Below the pieces are notes generated by a model. It had not been told where the DNA came from, made no database searches, and was given only the letters and a program-made list of their open reading frames with translations. This document shows positions 1-6,862 of a stretch of 7,264 nucleotides of DNA, one piece after another. The DNA comes from Gammaproteobacteria bacterium (lineage in GTDB: Bacteria > Pseudomonadota > Gammaproteobacteria > Burkholderiales > Burkholderiaceae_E). Location: assembly GCA_030425615.1 (NCBI GenBank), contig JAUIAI010000123.1, forward strand, positions 1 through 7,264. The letters run 5' to 3'. The position numbers and the translations under genes are program-made. How positions within the stretch are numbered: position 1 is the stretch's first letter; every line of letters starts with the position of its first letter.

Positions 1-5
1 CAACG

Positions 6-22
6 CGTCGGAACATCCGACG
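6..22. other. Short perfect inverted repeat at the left edge
   Basis: The two 7-base arms CGTCGGA and TCCGACG flank the 3-base loop ACA. The outer bases ACGCG (3-7) and CGCGT (26-30) are also complementary. There is no T-run after it, so it is not a textbook intrinsic terminator. It could belong to the end of an upstream transcript outside the window, or be a protein-binding site. Function is unknown. Confidence 0.4.
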
Positions 23-181
23 GATCGCGTCAGCCGGCGCGGCGCCATCCGGACAGTTCCCCGCACACTCCGTCCCCGTTCGGCCAACCCCTTCCGCTCC
101 GCTGCCGCGCCTGCTGGCATGGCTTCGGCCACCGACAGGCGCCCCGTCGCGCGCACGTTCATGGAACAGCGCCCCGCCCCG
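23..181. other. Upstream region with no assigned gene
   Basis: This stretch precedes the acetyltransferase. No convincing promoter or Shine-Dalgarno sequence is visible. All three plus-strand frames are open from the left edge, which is common in such GC-rich DNA. The third frame ends at the TGA at 183-185, which overlaps the acetyltransferase ATG as ATGA. That could be the tail of an upstream gene, but the translation is Pro/Arg-rich with no recognisable motif, so I do not call it coding. Confidence 0.4.
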
Positions 182-658
182 ATGAAGATCACCCGTATCG
201 CCCTCGAAGACGACTCCCATCTGGCGGCGCTGCGTGCCCTGCTCGACGAGTACGCGCGCTCGCCCGAAGGCGGTGGCGAACCGCTTCCCGCGCAGGTGCT
301 GCAGGTGCTGCCAGCCCGCCTGGCGGCGTGCCCGACCTATCTGGGGCTTCTGGCGTGGGAGGGGCGCGAGCCGGTCGGCCTTCTGAATGCGTTCTGGAGT
401 GTGTCCACGTTCAAGGCCAGGCGCCTCGTGAACATCCACGATCTCACGGTCCGAGCCTCCCACCGGCGCCGGGGCATCGGCGGCGCACTGATCGACTCCC
501 TCGCCGGTATCGCCCGCGAACTCGATTGCTGCAAGCTCACGCTCGAGGTACTCGCCGGCAACACCGGAGCGCTGGCCCTGTACCGTGCGAGCGGCTTCGA
601 GCACTACGCCCTGGATCCCGCCATGGGTGATGCCAGGTTCATGCAGCGATGGCTCTGA
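182..658 (+). CDS. GNAT-family N-acetyltransferase
   Basis: This is a predicted cytoplasmic acetyltransferase that moves an acetyl group from acetyl-CoA to an unidentified amine. The 158-residue protein is about the size of a single GNAT domain. The core beta-strand HDLTV is at residues 86-90. It is followed by the pyrophosphate-binding loop R95-R-R-G-I-G100 (the R/Q-x-x-G-x-G/A motif). The C-terminal signature N127 plus ALYRASGF (131-138) is typical of motif B. I chose the ATG at 182 because the GNAT fold begins at once with MKITRI. In-frame ATGs at 119 and 161 would add 21 or 7 residues of low-complexity sequence. None of the three has a good ribosome binding site. The gene overlaps the following lipoprotein gene by 10 bases, so the two are probably co-transcribed. 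It resembles general small-molecule or RimI-like acetyltransferases, and the substrate cannot be told from the sequence. Confidence 0.88.
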   Translation: MKITRIALEDDSHLAALRALLDEYARSPEGGGEPLPAQVLQVLPARLAACPTYLGLLAWEGREPVGLLNAFWSVSTFKARRLVNIHDLTVRASHRRRGIGGALIDSLAGIARELDCCKLTLEVLAGNTGALALYRASGFEHYALDPAMGDARFMQRWL

Positions 659-2928
659 GTCGCACGATCGCACCCTCCGATCTGCCGCTTTACGGCCGGT
701 GGCTGCGCCGCGCTCTGCGCTCAGTCGCGGCGACCGGCGTCCTGGCCGTGCTCGCAGCCTGCGGCGGCGGGAACGAGGAGGCGGCCCCCGCGGCCCCTGC
801 GGTCGCCTCCGACAGCGACACGACCGGTCAGGGAGACGACATGCCCGCCGTGCCGGGGACACCGGCACCGGTGTTCGAGCCCGATCCGGCACTCGGCGCC
901 TCGAAACGCTTCATGCTGGCCCCTGACCAGTGGATAACCGTGGACGAGCGGGCCCCGGCGTCTGCACCCGCCTCGGGGACGGCGACACCCACCCTGCTCG
1001 CAATCCACGATCTGGGTGCCAGCAGCGTTCAATGGCGCGCACTGATCGACGCATCGCCCTCCGCGTGGCGCTGGCTCGGTATCGATCTGCGCGGGCACGG
1101 CAATGCAAGTGACCCGGACACGCCTGCCTCGACGGACACGCACCTGGCCGATCTCGCCGCCCTGCTCGATGCCCGCAACGAGCGCGATCTCGTCGTGGTC
1201 GGCAGCGGACTCGGCGCCCGGCTCGCGGTGCGGCTCGCCGCCCGCCTTCCGCAACGCATCGCGAAGGTCGTACTGATCGCCGCCGGTGACGGCTCCGCCA
1301 CGAGCGAGGCGCTCGAACGACTGCAGGCCCGGATCGAACGGGCGCCGGTGGACTCAGGCTTCGTCATCGACTGGCGCGCGGCCGGCGGCATCATCGACGA
1401 TGCCCTGGGTCCGCCCGCTTTCCGGCTCACCACCGCCACCTGGCGGGCGGGCCTGGAATCCCTGACCACCGGGCTGACGCCCCCGGCGGGCGGTGGCCCT
1501 GTCGGGCTGCCCGCCCAACCGGTGCTGCGTCTGCTCGGCGGCGACGACGGACTGCTCGACCCCGCCGCGGCGGATGCGCTGGCAAGTGCGCTGCCGGCCG
1601 ACGTCCTGCAGCGCCGTGACGCGGGCGGCCGGTATCCCGAACTCGACGCGCCGGCCTGGACCGTGGAGCGGATCGCCCGCTTCCTCGCGCCTCGCGGAAC
1701 CCTGCACGACGCGCGCGAGATGGGCGGCAGCAGCATCGGCCAGACCAATGCGCTGACCGACGGACGAGTCGAGCGCGCGCTCGTTCGCGACGTCACCGGC
1801 GAGGCGTTCTGCGATGTGCGCTTCGTGCAGATCGAATACCAGACCGTGGGCGCCGCCGGCGAGTCGACGAATGCCAGCGCCGCGGTGGGCGTTCCCACGG
1901 GAGGTCACCCCGAATGCCAGGGCCCGCGCCCGCTGCTGCTGTACGCGCACGGCACCTCGGCCGATCGCGACTACGACTTCTTCACCAGCGCCGAGGGGTT
2001 CGGCGGTGTTGTGCTGGCGATGTTCGCGGCGCGAGGCTACCTGGTCGTCGCGCCCGAATACACCGGCTACGGGCGTTCCTGGCTCGACTACCACCCCTAT
2101 CTCCAGGCAGAGCCCCAGAGTGCCGACATGATCGACGCGCTCCGTGCTGCCGAGACCTGGTTCCTGCGCGAAGGACTGGCGCGGCGCGAGCTGTTCGTCT
2201 CCGGCTATTCGCAGGGTGGCCATGTCGCCATGGCCACCCACCGCCGGATCGAGCGCGACCTCGTCGACGAATTCACGGTCACGGGCAGCTTCCCGATGTC
2301 CGGCCCCTACGCGCTCGAGCGAACCTTCTCCCAGCTGCTGGGAGGGCGTAGTGCGGAAGGCCAGACGGCGCTCGTGCCGTTCGTCGTCGACGGGCTGCTC
2401 CGCGCCGATCCCGCGCTCGCCCCGGCGGACCGGTATTTCAACGCTCCGTACGACACGACCGCACGCGACCTGTTCCCCGGCAGCATGGACGCTGAAGAAG
2501 CCCTCGCCGCCGGCCGGATTCCTCCCTACCTGCTCGCCGCCCACGGACAGCCTCATCTGCTGCGCGAGACGTTCGTGACCGATTACCTCGCCGAAACGGA
2601 AAACCCGCTGCGACGCGCGCTCACCGCCAACTCCCTGCTCGACTGGGCGCCGCGGGCACCGCTCGGGCTCTGCGGCGGCGGCAAGGATCCGCTGGTGTTC
2701 TTCGACAACAGCTTCGTCGCACGCGACGCCTTCGCCGAGCGCGGTGTGATCGTGCCGCTCTTCGATCTGAACAACAGTGCCACGCTTCCGGGCGGACGCA
2801 CGAACAGCATCTACCTGCGCTTCCGATCGCTGTTCCTGTTCACGGACGATCTTTCCGGCTATCACGCCGCGCTCGCACCGTTCTGTGCGCACTACGCCCG
2901 CGACTTCTTCGCGTCGCTGCGACGCTGA
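649..2928 (+). CDS. Lipoprotein with tandem alpha/beta-hydrolase domains, N-terminal one degenerate
   Basis: This is a predicted exported, lipid-anchored esterase or lipase of 759 residues. The N-terminus has arginines at 17-24, a hydrophobic stretch at about 26-36 and the lipobox LAAC with lipidated Cys38. Gly39 follows, so an inner-membrane Asp+2 signal is absent and outer-membrane sorting is expected. An Ala/Pro/Asp-rich linker runs to about 80. Domain 1 (about 110-348) has alpha/beta-hydrolase features: an AIHDLGASS loop, DLRGHG and a GDD acid turn near 298-300. Its elbow reads G185-S-G187-L-G, with Gly where the nucleophile should be, and its histidine site reads GGR328YPELDAP. Domain 2 (about 380-759) has YAHGTS (432-437), PEYTGYG, the intact elbow G519-Y-S521-Q-G523, an acid candidate D680 (GKDPLVFFD) and a His candidate H739 (GYHA). 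It resembles secretory-lipase/prolyl-oligopeptidase-type hydrolases. Domain 1 has no cysteine and domain 2 has four (388, 423, 675, 746), which suits disulfides outside the cytoplasm. The start overlaps the acetyltransferase stop, suggesting translational coupling. The substrate is unknown. Confidence 0.9.
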   Translation: MALSRTIAPSDLPLYGRWLRRALRSVAATGVLAVLAACGGGNEEAAPAAPAVASDSDTTGQGDDMPAVPGTPAPVFEPDPALGASKRFMLAPDQWITVDERAPASAPASGTATPTLLAIHDLGASSVQWRALIDASPSAWRWLGIDLRGHGNASDPDTPASTDTHLADLAALLDARNERDLVVVGSGLGARLAVRLAARLPQRIAKVVLIAAGDGSATSEALERLQARIERAPVDSGFVIDWRAAGGIIDDALGPPAFRLTTATWRAGLESLTTGLTPPAGGGPVGLPAQPVLRLLGGDDGLLDPAAADALASALPADVLQRRDAGGRYPELDAPAWTVERIARFLAPRGTLHDAREMGGSSIGQTNALTDGRVERALVRDVTGEAFCDVRFVQIEYQTVGAAGESTNASAAVGVPTGGHPECQGPRPLLLYAHGTSADRDYDFFTSAEGFGGVVLAMFAARGYLVVAPEYTGYGRSWLDYHPYLQAEPQSADMIDALRAAETWFLREGLARRELFVSGYSQGGHVAMATHRRIERDLVDEFTVTGSFPMSGPYALERTFSQLLGGRSAEGQTALVPFVVDGLLRADPALAPADRYFNAPYDTTARDLFPGSMDAEEALAAGRIPPYLLAAHGQPHLLRETFVTDYLAETENPLRRALTANSLLDWAPRAPLGLCGGGKDPLVFFDNSFVARDAFAERGVIVPLFDLNNSATLPGGRTNSIYLRFRSLFLFTDDLSGYHAALAPFCAHYARDFFASLRR

Positions 2929-2958
2929 CCACCTGATTCATCCCGCCCCCGAGCCGCC

Positions 2959-2964
2959 TACAAT
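2959..2964 (+). promoter_or_regulatory. Possible -10 element of a yajQ promoter
   Basis: TACAAT matches the sigma-70 -10 consensus TATAAT at five of six bases and lies in the 106-base gap between the lipoprotein stop and yajQ. The best-placed -35 candidate is a weak TTCATC at 2937-2942, with a 16-base spacer. This suggests that yajQ is transcribed separately from the upstream pair, although read-through is not excluded. Confidence 0.4.
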
Positions 2965-3034
2965 GACGACTCGACCGAACCGCCGGGGCCGATGCCGGAC
3001 CGGTTCACCGAACTGCTGACAGCTGGAGACGTTC

Positions 3035-3520
3035 ATGCCCTCATTCGATATCGTCTGCGAAGCCGACATGGTCGAACTGCGCAATGCGGTCGATCAGGCG
3101 AACAAGGAAATCACCAACCGCTTCGACTTCAAGGGCTCGGACGCCCGTATCGAGCAGAACGAACTCGAGCTCACCCAGTATGCCGACGACGACTTCAAGG
3201 TCGGTCAGGTGCGCGACGTCCTGCTGAACAAATGCGCGAAACGCAACCTGGACGTGCGCTTCCTGGATTTCGGCGACGTCCAGCGCATCGGGGGCGACAA
3301 GGTCAAGCAGGTGGTCACCGTGCGCAAAGGCGTGGCGGGTGACGAAGCCAAGAAGATCGTCAGGCTGATCAAGGACAGCAAGCTCAAGGTTCAGGCGAGC
3401 ATCCAGGGCGACAGCGTCCGGGTGAGCGGCCCCAAGCGCGACAACCTGCAGGAAGCCATCTCACTCGTCAAGAAAGAGGTCACGCACCTGCCGCTGGAGT
3501 TCAAGAACTTCCGCGACTGA
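3035..3520 (+). CDS. yajQ: YajQ family nucleotide / cyclic-di-GMP-binding protein
   Basis: This is a small cytoplasmic protein of the YajQ (DUF520) family. Members bind nucleotides or nucleic acid, and the Xanthomonas member is known as a cyclic-di-GMP effector that works with a transcription factor. The 161 residues match the family length (163 in E. coli). The N-terminus MPSFDIVCEADMVELRNAVD, the RFDFKGSDA segment (about 29-37), the KDSKLKVQASIQGDSVRVSG stretch (about 113-132) and the C-terminal FKNFRD are all family hallmarks. The start is supported by GGAG at 3025-3028, six bases before the ATG. The gene is preceded by a possible promoter of its own and followed by a hairpin. Its neighbours give no clue to a partner. 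Family membership is certain, but the cyclic-di-GMP role is inferred from the Xanthomonas homologue. Confidence 0.97.
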   Translation: MPSFDIVCEADMVELRNAVDQANKEITNRFDFKGSDARIEQNELELTQYADDDFKVGQVRDVLLNKCAKRNLDVRFLDFGDVQRIGGDKVKQVVTVRKGVAGDEAKKIVRLIKDSKLKVQASIQGDSVRVSGPKRDNLQEAISLVKKEVTHLPLEFKNFRD

Positions 3521-3531
3521 GCGGGGACGCC

Positions 3532-3553
3532 GGGCGGCCCGGCGGGACCGCCC
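3532..3553. terminator. GC-rich hairpin between convergent genes, possible bidirectional terminator
   Basis: The arms GGGCGGCCC (3532-3540) and GGGACCGCCC (3544-3553) form nine base pairs with a single bulged A at 3547 and a 3-base loop GGC. It begins 11 bases after the yajQ stop and lies 29 bases beyond the stop of the convergent metal-binding gene. Neither strand has a U-tract after the stem, so it is not a classic intrinsic terminator. Position and stability make a terminator or 3'-end-protecting role plausible. A further palindrome, CCCGCGCGGG, is at 3571-3580. Confidence 0.45.
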
Positions 3554-3582
3554 TGACCCGGCTCACGGCACCCGCGCGGGGC

Positions 3583-3801
3583 TCAGCCGGCCGGCAGACT
3601 CGCGTCGAAGCCGCCGTCCTCGACGGCCTCGACCAGGGCGTCAGGCCGGGTACGGGCCTCGTCGTAGGTGACCACGGCCGAATGATTCTCCAGGCTGACC
3701 TCGGCCTGCTGTACGCCGGGCACCGATGCGAGCATCTTCTGCACCGAGGAAACACAGCCGCCGCAGGTCATGCCCTGAACGTCGAGTGTCACGGTTTTCA
3801 T
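3583..3801 (-). CDS. Heavy-metal-associated (CopZ-like) metal-binding protein
   Basis: This is a stand-alone HMA-domain protein of 72 residues, the size of copper chaperones such as CopZ/Atx1. Homologues bind Cu(I) through two cysteines and pass it to P-type ATPases. It could also be a MerP-like mercury binder, but no Sec signal peptide is present, so a cytoplasmic copper or related metal role is more likely. The metal loop is GMTCGGC with Cys13 and Cys16. The rest follows the ferredoxin-like beta-alpha-beta-beta-alpha-beta pattern, including VPGVQQAEVSLE (27-38). I chose the ATG at 3801 because GAGGTG lies 9 bases upstream. An in-frame GTG at 3813 would start four residues earlier, but it is itself part of that ribosome binding site. 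No metal ATPase or regulator is visible nearby. The gene follows dxs by 104 bases on the same strand and converges with yajQ. Confidence 0.93.
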   Translation of the reverse strand: MKTVTLDVQGMTCGGCVSSVQKMLASVPGVQQAEVSLENHSAVVTYDEARTRPDALVEAVEDGGFDASLPAG

Positions 3802-3810
3802 GATGGCCTT

Positions 3811-3816
3811 CACCTC
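3811..3816 (-). promoter_or_regulatory. Ribosome binding site fixing the start of the metal-binding gene
   Basis: On the minus strand this reads GAGGTG, a full match to the anti-Shine-Dalgarno core, with a 9-base spacer to the ATG at 3801. The GTG at its 3' end is in frame and would otherwise be taken as an earlier start, but a start there would have no usable ribosome binding site. Confidence 0.7.
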
Positions 3817-3833
3817 TTCTGAACGGGGTCATT

Positions 3834-3849
3834 GAAACCCGTCAGTTTC
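3834..3849. promoter_or_regulatory. Inverted repeat upstream of the metal-binding gene, possible operator
   Basis: GAAAC and GTTTC form 5-base arms around the 6-base centre CCGTCA, 33 bases upstream of the ATG at 3801. Its AT-rich arms stand out from the surroundings. It could be an operator or a chance repeat. It does not look like a canonical CueR site. Confidence 0.2.
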
Positions 3850-3868
3850 GCATGCCGGGGGGCGCTCC

Positions 3869-3887
3869 GCCGCGATCTCCGCGCGGC
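3869..3887. terminator. Weak hairpin after dxs
   Basis: GCCGCG and CGCGGC form a 6-base stem with the 7-base loop ATCTCCG, 19 bases beyond the dxs stop on the minus strand. No U-tract follows. It may attenuate read-through from dxs into the metal-binding gene, but such stems are easily found by chance in DNA this rich in GC. Confidence 0.22.
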
Positions 3888-3905
3888 AGGCGCTGCCGGC
3901 AAAAC

Positions 3906-5864
3906 TCATCCGCGCGTGGCCACCAGCCGCGGCCGCGCGCCTCGTTCCAACGGGCCGTCGATGAACCGGGCCCGCACCGCGCGCTCGATGCCGGCGGCGT
4001 CGAGCCCGACCTCGGCACGCAGGGCGTTCTGTTCGCCGTGGTCGATGTTACGGTCGGGCAGCCCGATCTGCAGCATCGGACGAACGATCCCCTGAGCGGA
4101 AAGCGATTCGGCGGCGGCACTGCCGGCACCCCCCATGACCACGTGTTCCTCGACGGTGACGACAGCCTCGTGGGACTCCGCGAGTTCGGCGAGCAACTCC
4201 GCATCGATCGGCTTGACGAAGCGCATGTTCACCACGGTGGCATCGAGCGCCTCGCCCGCGGTCAATGCCGCCTCGAGCACGGTCCCGAAAGCCAGAATCG
4301 CGATCCGGTTACCCCGGCGCCGGACCTCGCCCCGCCCCCACGGGAGCTGAACGAGGTCCTTCTTGACCTCCACCCCGCAGCCGGCGCCCCGCGGGTAGCG
4401 GACGGCCGTGGGTCCGTCGTGCTGGAACGCGGTGTAGAGCATCTGACGGCACTCGTTCTCGTCGGCCGGCGCGAGCACCGAGACGTTGGGCAGACAGCGC
4501 ATGAAAGCATAGTCATAGGCGCCGATGTGCGTCGCACCGTCGGCTCCGACGATACCGGCCCGGTCCAGCGCGAAGACCACGGGCAGATTCTGCAGTGCCA
4601 CGTCGTGCACCGCCTGGTCGTACCCACGCTGCAGGAACGTGCTGTAAATGGCCACTACCGGCTTCAGGCCCTCGCACGCCAGCCCCGCCGCGAAGGTGAC
4701 CGCGTGCTGTTCGGCGATGCCGACGTCGAAGTACCGGTCCGGGAACCGCTTCTCGAACTCGACCAGCCCCGAGCCCTCGCGCATCGCCGGCGTGATTCCG
4801 ACCAGTCGCCCGTCGAGCGCGGCCATGTCGCAGATCCAGTCGGAGAACACCTTGGTGAAGGTGGGCTTCGCCGGTTTTCCAGAGGGCTGGATGCCGCTCT
4901 CCGGATCGAACTGGCCCGGGCCGTGGTACAGGACCGGGTCGGCCTCGGCCAGTTCGTAGCCCTGTCCCTTGCGCGTCACGATGTGCAGGAACTGGGGGCC
5001 GCGCAACTCACGCAGGTTCTGCAGGGTCGGCACGAGCATGTCGAGATCGTGCCCGTCGATCGGGCCGACGTAATTGAAGCCGAGCTCTTCGAACAGGGTC
5101 CCCGGCGCGACCATGCCCTTCGCGTGCTCTTCGAGCTTGCGGGCGAGCTCGAACATCGGCGGCACGTTCTTCAGCATCGCCCGGCCCATGTCCTTGACCT
5201 GGGTGTAGAAACGCCCGGACAGCAGCCGCACGAGATAGTTGTTGAGCGCGCCCACGGCCGGCGAGATCGACATCTCGTTGTCGTTCAGGATCACCAGCAG
5301 GTCGATGTCGTCGGTGACGCCGGCATTGTTCATCGCCTCGAAGGCCATGCCGGCACTCATGGCGCCGTCACCGATGATCGCCACGTGGCGGCGTCGCTCA
5401 CGGCCCGAACTCTCGCCCTTCTGCCGGGACGCCACGGCCATGCCGAGCGCGGCCGAGATCGAGGTCGAGGAGTGTGCGGTGCCGAAGGTGTCGAACTCGG
5501 ACTCCTCACGCCGGGGGAACCCGCTGATCCCGCCGCGCTGGCGCAGACCGCCCATGCGCTCCCGGCGACCCGTGAGGATCTTGTGGGAATAGCTCTGGTG
5601 ACCGACATCCCAGACCAGCCGGTCGCGAGGCGTATCGAACACGTAGTGCAGTGCCACCGTGAGTTCGACCGTCCCCAGATTGCTGGACAGATGCCCCCCC
5701 GTACTCGATACGGAGCGCAGAAGGTAGTCGCGTAACTCGGCGGCCAGTGTTTTGAGTTCGGCGCGGGAGAAACCGCGCAGGGCCTGCGGTGAATCGATGG
5801 TCTCGAGCAGGCCGGGTGACGACCGCTGTGCGGTGTCGTTGCCGGATTCGTGGGAGTGAGTCAT
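3906..5864 (-). CDS. dxs: 1-deoxy-D-xylulose-5-phosphate synthase
   Basis: This thiamine diphosphate enzyme condenses pyruvate with glyceraldehyde 3-phosphate to give DXP and CO2. It is the first step of the MEP isoprenoid pathway, and DXP is also used for thiamine and pyridoxal synthesis. The 652-residue protein is somewhat longer than E. coli Dxs (620), mainly at the N-terminus and in a Ser/Arg-rich stretch near 147-159. Visible motifs are SSTGGH58, WDVGHQ (85-90), the thiamine-binding GDG (165-167) through ND (194-195), GTLFEELGFNY (255-265), PAMREGSG (359-366), AEQHAVTFAAG with catalytic Glu385, and DRAGIVGADG (434-443). AAGGAG lies seven bases before the ATG. The gene starts 37 bases after ispA, so they are surely one operon. 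All key catalytic motifs are intact. Confidence 0.99.
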   Translation of the reverse strand: MTHSHESGNDTAQRSSPGLLETIDSPQALRGFSRAELKTLAAELRDYLLRSVSSTGGHLSSNLGTVELTVALHYVFDTPRDRLVWDVGHQSYSHKILTGRRERMGGLRQRGGISGFPRREESEFDTFGTAHSSTSISAALGMAVASRQKGESSGRERRRHVAIIGDGAMSAGMAFEAMNNAGVTDDIDLLVILNDNEMSISPAVGALNNYLVRLLSGRFYTQVKDMGRAMLKNVPPMFELARKLEEHAKGMVAPGTLFEELGFNYVGPIDGHDLDMLVPTLQNLRELRGPQFLHIVTRKGQGYELAEADPVLYHGPGQFDPESGIQPSGKPAKPTFTKVFSDWICDMAALDGRLVGITPAMREGSGLVEFEKRFPDRYFDVGIAEQHAVTFAAGLACEGLKPVVAIYSTFLQRGYDQAVHDVALQNLPVVFALDRAGIVGADGATHIGAYDYAFMRCLPNVSVLAPADENECRQMLYTAFQHDGPTAVRYPRGAGCGVEVKKDLVQLPWGRGEVRRRGNRIAILAFGTVLEAALTAGEALDATVVNMRFVKPIDAELLAELAESHEAVVTVEEHVVMGGAGSAAAESLSAQGIVRPMLQIGLPDRNIDHGEQNALRAEVGLDAAGIERAVRARFIDGPLERGARPRLVATRG

Positions 5865-5901
5865 CGTTGTTCTCCTTCCGGGCGCGGATGCTTCGCCGGG
5901 G

Positions 5902-6858
5902 TCAAGAGGTGCGCCGCACGATCAGGTCGGCCAGGCCGCGCAACCGGGCCGCGCGCGCGCCGAACACCTCGAGCGCGGCGTCGGCCCGCCTGCCCAGTTC
6001 GCTGGCGAGGGCGCGCGCCGGTTCCAGCCCGAGGACCGACACGTAGGTCGGCTTGCCGTTGTCGGCGTCCTTGCCGGCCGTCTTGCCGAGCGTGGCGGTA
6101 TCGGCCTCGACGTCGAGGATGTCGTCGACCACCTGGAAGGCGAGCCCGACGGCCCGTGCATAGTCGGACAATGCAGCCGGCGGAGGCTCGCCACGATGCC
6201 CCACGAGCCAGCCCAGAGTGACCGAGGCCTCCAGCAGTGCGCCGGTCTTCATGCGGTGCATCCGTTCGAGTTCGTCCGCCTGCAGCCGACGCCCGACGGC
6301 GGACAGATCGATGGCCTGGCCGCCGACCATTCCCAGGGAGCCCGATGCGGCCGCCAGCACCCGCACGGCCGGCGCCAGACAGTCGGCGTCGAGTGCGCCG
6401 AGCGATATGAACGCCTGCGCCTGCAGTCCGTCGCCCACCAGCATGGCAGTCGCCTCGTCGTACTGGACGTGAACGGTGGGTCGCCCGCGCCGCAGGGCGT
6501 CGTCGTCCATACAGGGAAGGTCGTCGTGCACGAGCGAATAGGCGTGGATGCATTCCACCGCGCAGGCCGCGGCGTCCAGTGCGGCAGGCGCGACGTCCTC
6601 GGCAAGCTCTCCGGCCGCGTAGACGAGCAGCGGCCTGACGCGCTTGCCGCCGCCGAGCGCGGCATAGCGCATCGCCTCGTGCAGGCGCGCGGGCTCCTGC
6701 CGCTCGTCCGGAAGGCAGGCCGCCAGCGCGGCCTCGGCCCGGGCCGCCTGCCCGGTGCACCACGCCTCGAATCCGGGTTCGGTACGGGTCAAGAAAGCCT
6801 CCCGGCAACGGGCGCGCACGGGGTGCCACGGACAACCCGGAGCGGGATCCGACGACAC
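5902..6858 (-). CDS. ispA: Farnesyl diphosphate synthase (polyprenyl synthetase family)
   Basis: IspA condenses IPP with DMAPP and then GPP to make C15 farnesyl diphosphate, the precursor of undecaprenyl phosphate and quinone side chains. With a start at GTG 6858 the product has 318 residues. Visible are GGGKRVRP (69-76), the first Asp-rich motif DDLPCMDDD (112-120), HRMKTGAL (about 201-208), GLAFQVVDD (about 238-246) and the second Asp-rich motif DDILD (245-249). The segment before the first motif, HAYSLVHDD, is nearly the same as in E. coli IspA, with Tyr at the chain-length position, so a C15 product is expected. The start is uncertain. GTG 6858 is preceded by GAGGGA with an 8-base spacer, four bases after the xseB stop. 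TTG 6792 has GGGAGG five bases upstream and gives 296 residues, closer to E. coli (299). The reading frame also extends upstream to an ATG at 7020, but that would overlap most of xseB. Confidence 0.97.
   Translation of the reverse strand: MSSDPAPGCPWHPVRARCREAFLTRTEPGFEAWCTGQAARAEAALAACLPDERQEPARLHEAMRYAALGGGKRVRPLLVYAAGELAEDVAPAALDAAACAVECIHAYSLVHDDLPCMDDDALRRGRPTVHVQYDEATAMLVGDGLQAQAFISLGALDADCLAPAVRVLAAASGSLGMVGGQAIDLSAVGRRLQADELERMHRMKTGALLEASVTLGWLVGHRGEPPPAALSDYARAVGLAFQVVDDILDVEADTATLGKTAGKDADNGKPTYVSVLGLEPARALASELGRRADAALEVFGARAARLRGLADLIVRRTS
6798..6803 (-). promoter_or_regulatory. Alternative ribosome binding site within the 5' part of ispA
   Basis: On the minus strand this reads GGGAGG, five bases before the in-frame TTG at 6792. 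It supports a shorter IspA beginning MTRTEPGFEAW, which lines up with the N-terminus of E. coli IspA. It competes with GAGGGA (6867-6872) serving the GTG at 6858. Confidence 0.45.
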
Positions 6859-6862
6859 GCGA

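Noticed and set aside
1354..2892. A 512-codon open frame on the minus strand opposite the lipoprotein
   Set aside because: It is a shadow of the hydrolase gene, with an Arg/Gly/Glu-rich translation and no recognisable motif.
2777..3019. Small plus-strand open frame spanning the lipoprotein end and the yajQ leader
   Set aside because: It overlaps the real gene, has biased composition and no ribosome binding site or recognisable motif.
3802..3813. GTG at 3813 as the start of the metal-binding protein
   Set aside because: The GTG is part of the GAGGTG ribosome binding site that serves the ATG at 3801.
3852..5735. A 627-codon open frame on the plus strand opposite dxs
   Set aside because: It is antisense to an unmistakable Dxs with intact motifs. 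Long antisense frames are expected in GC-rich DNA with strong third-position bias, and the translation shows no domain.
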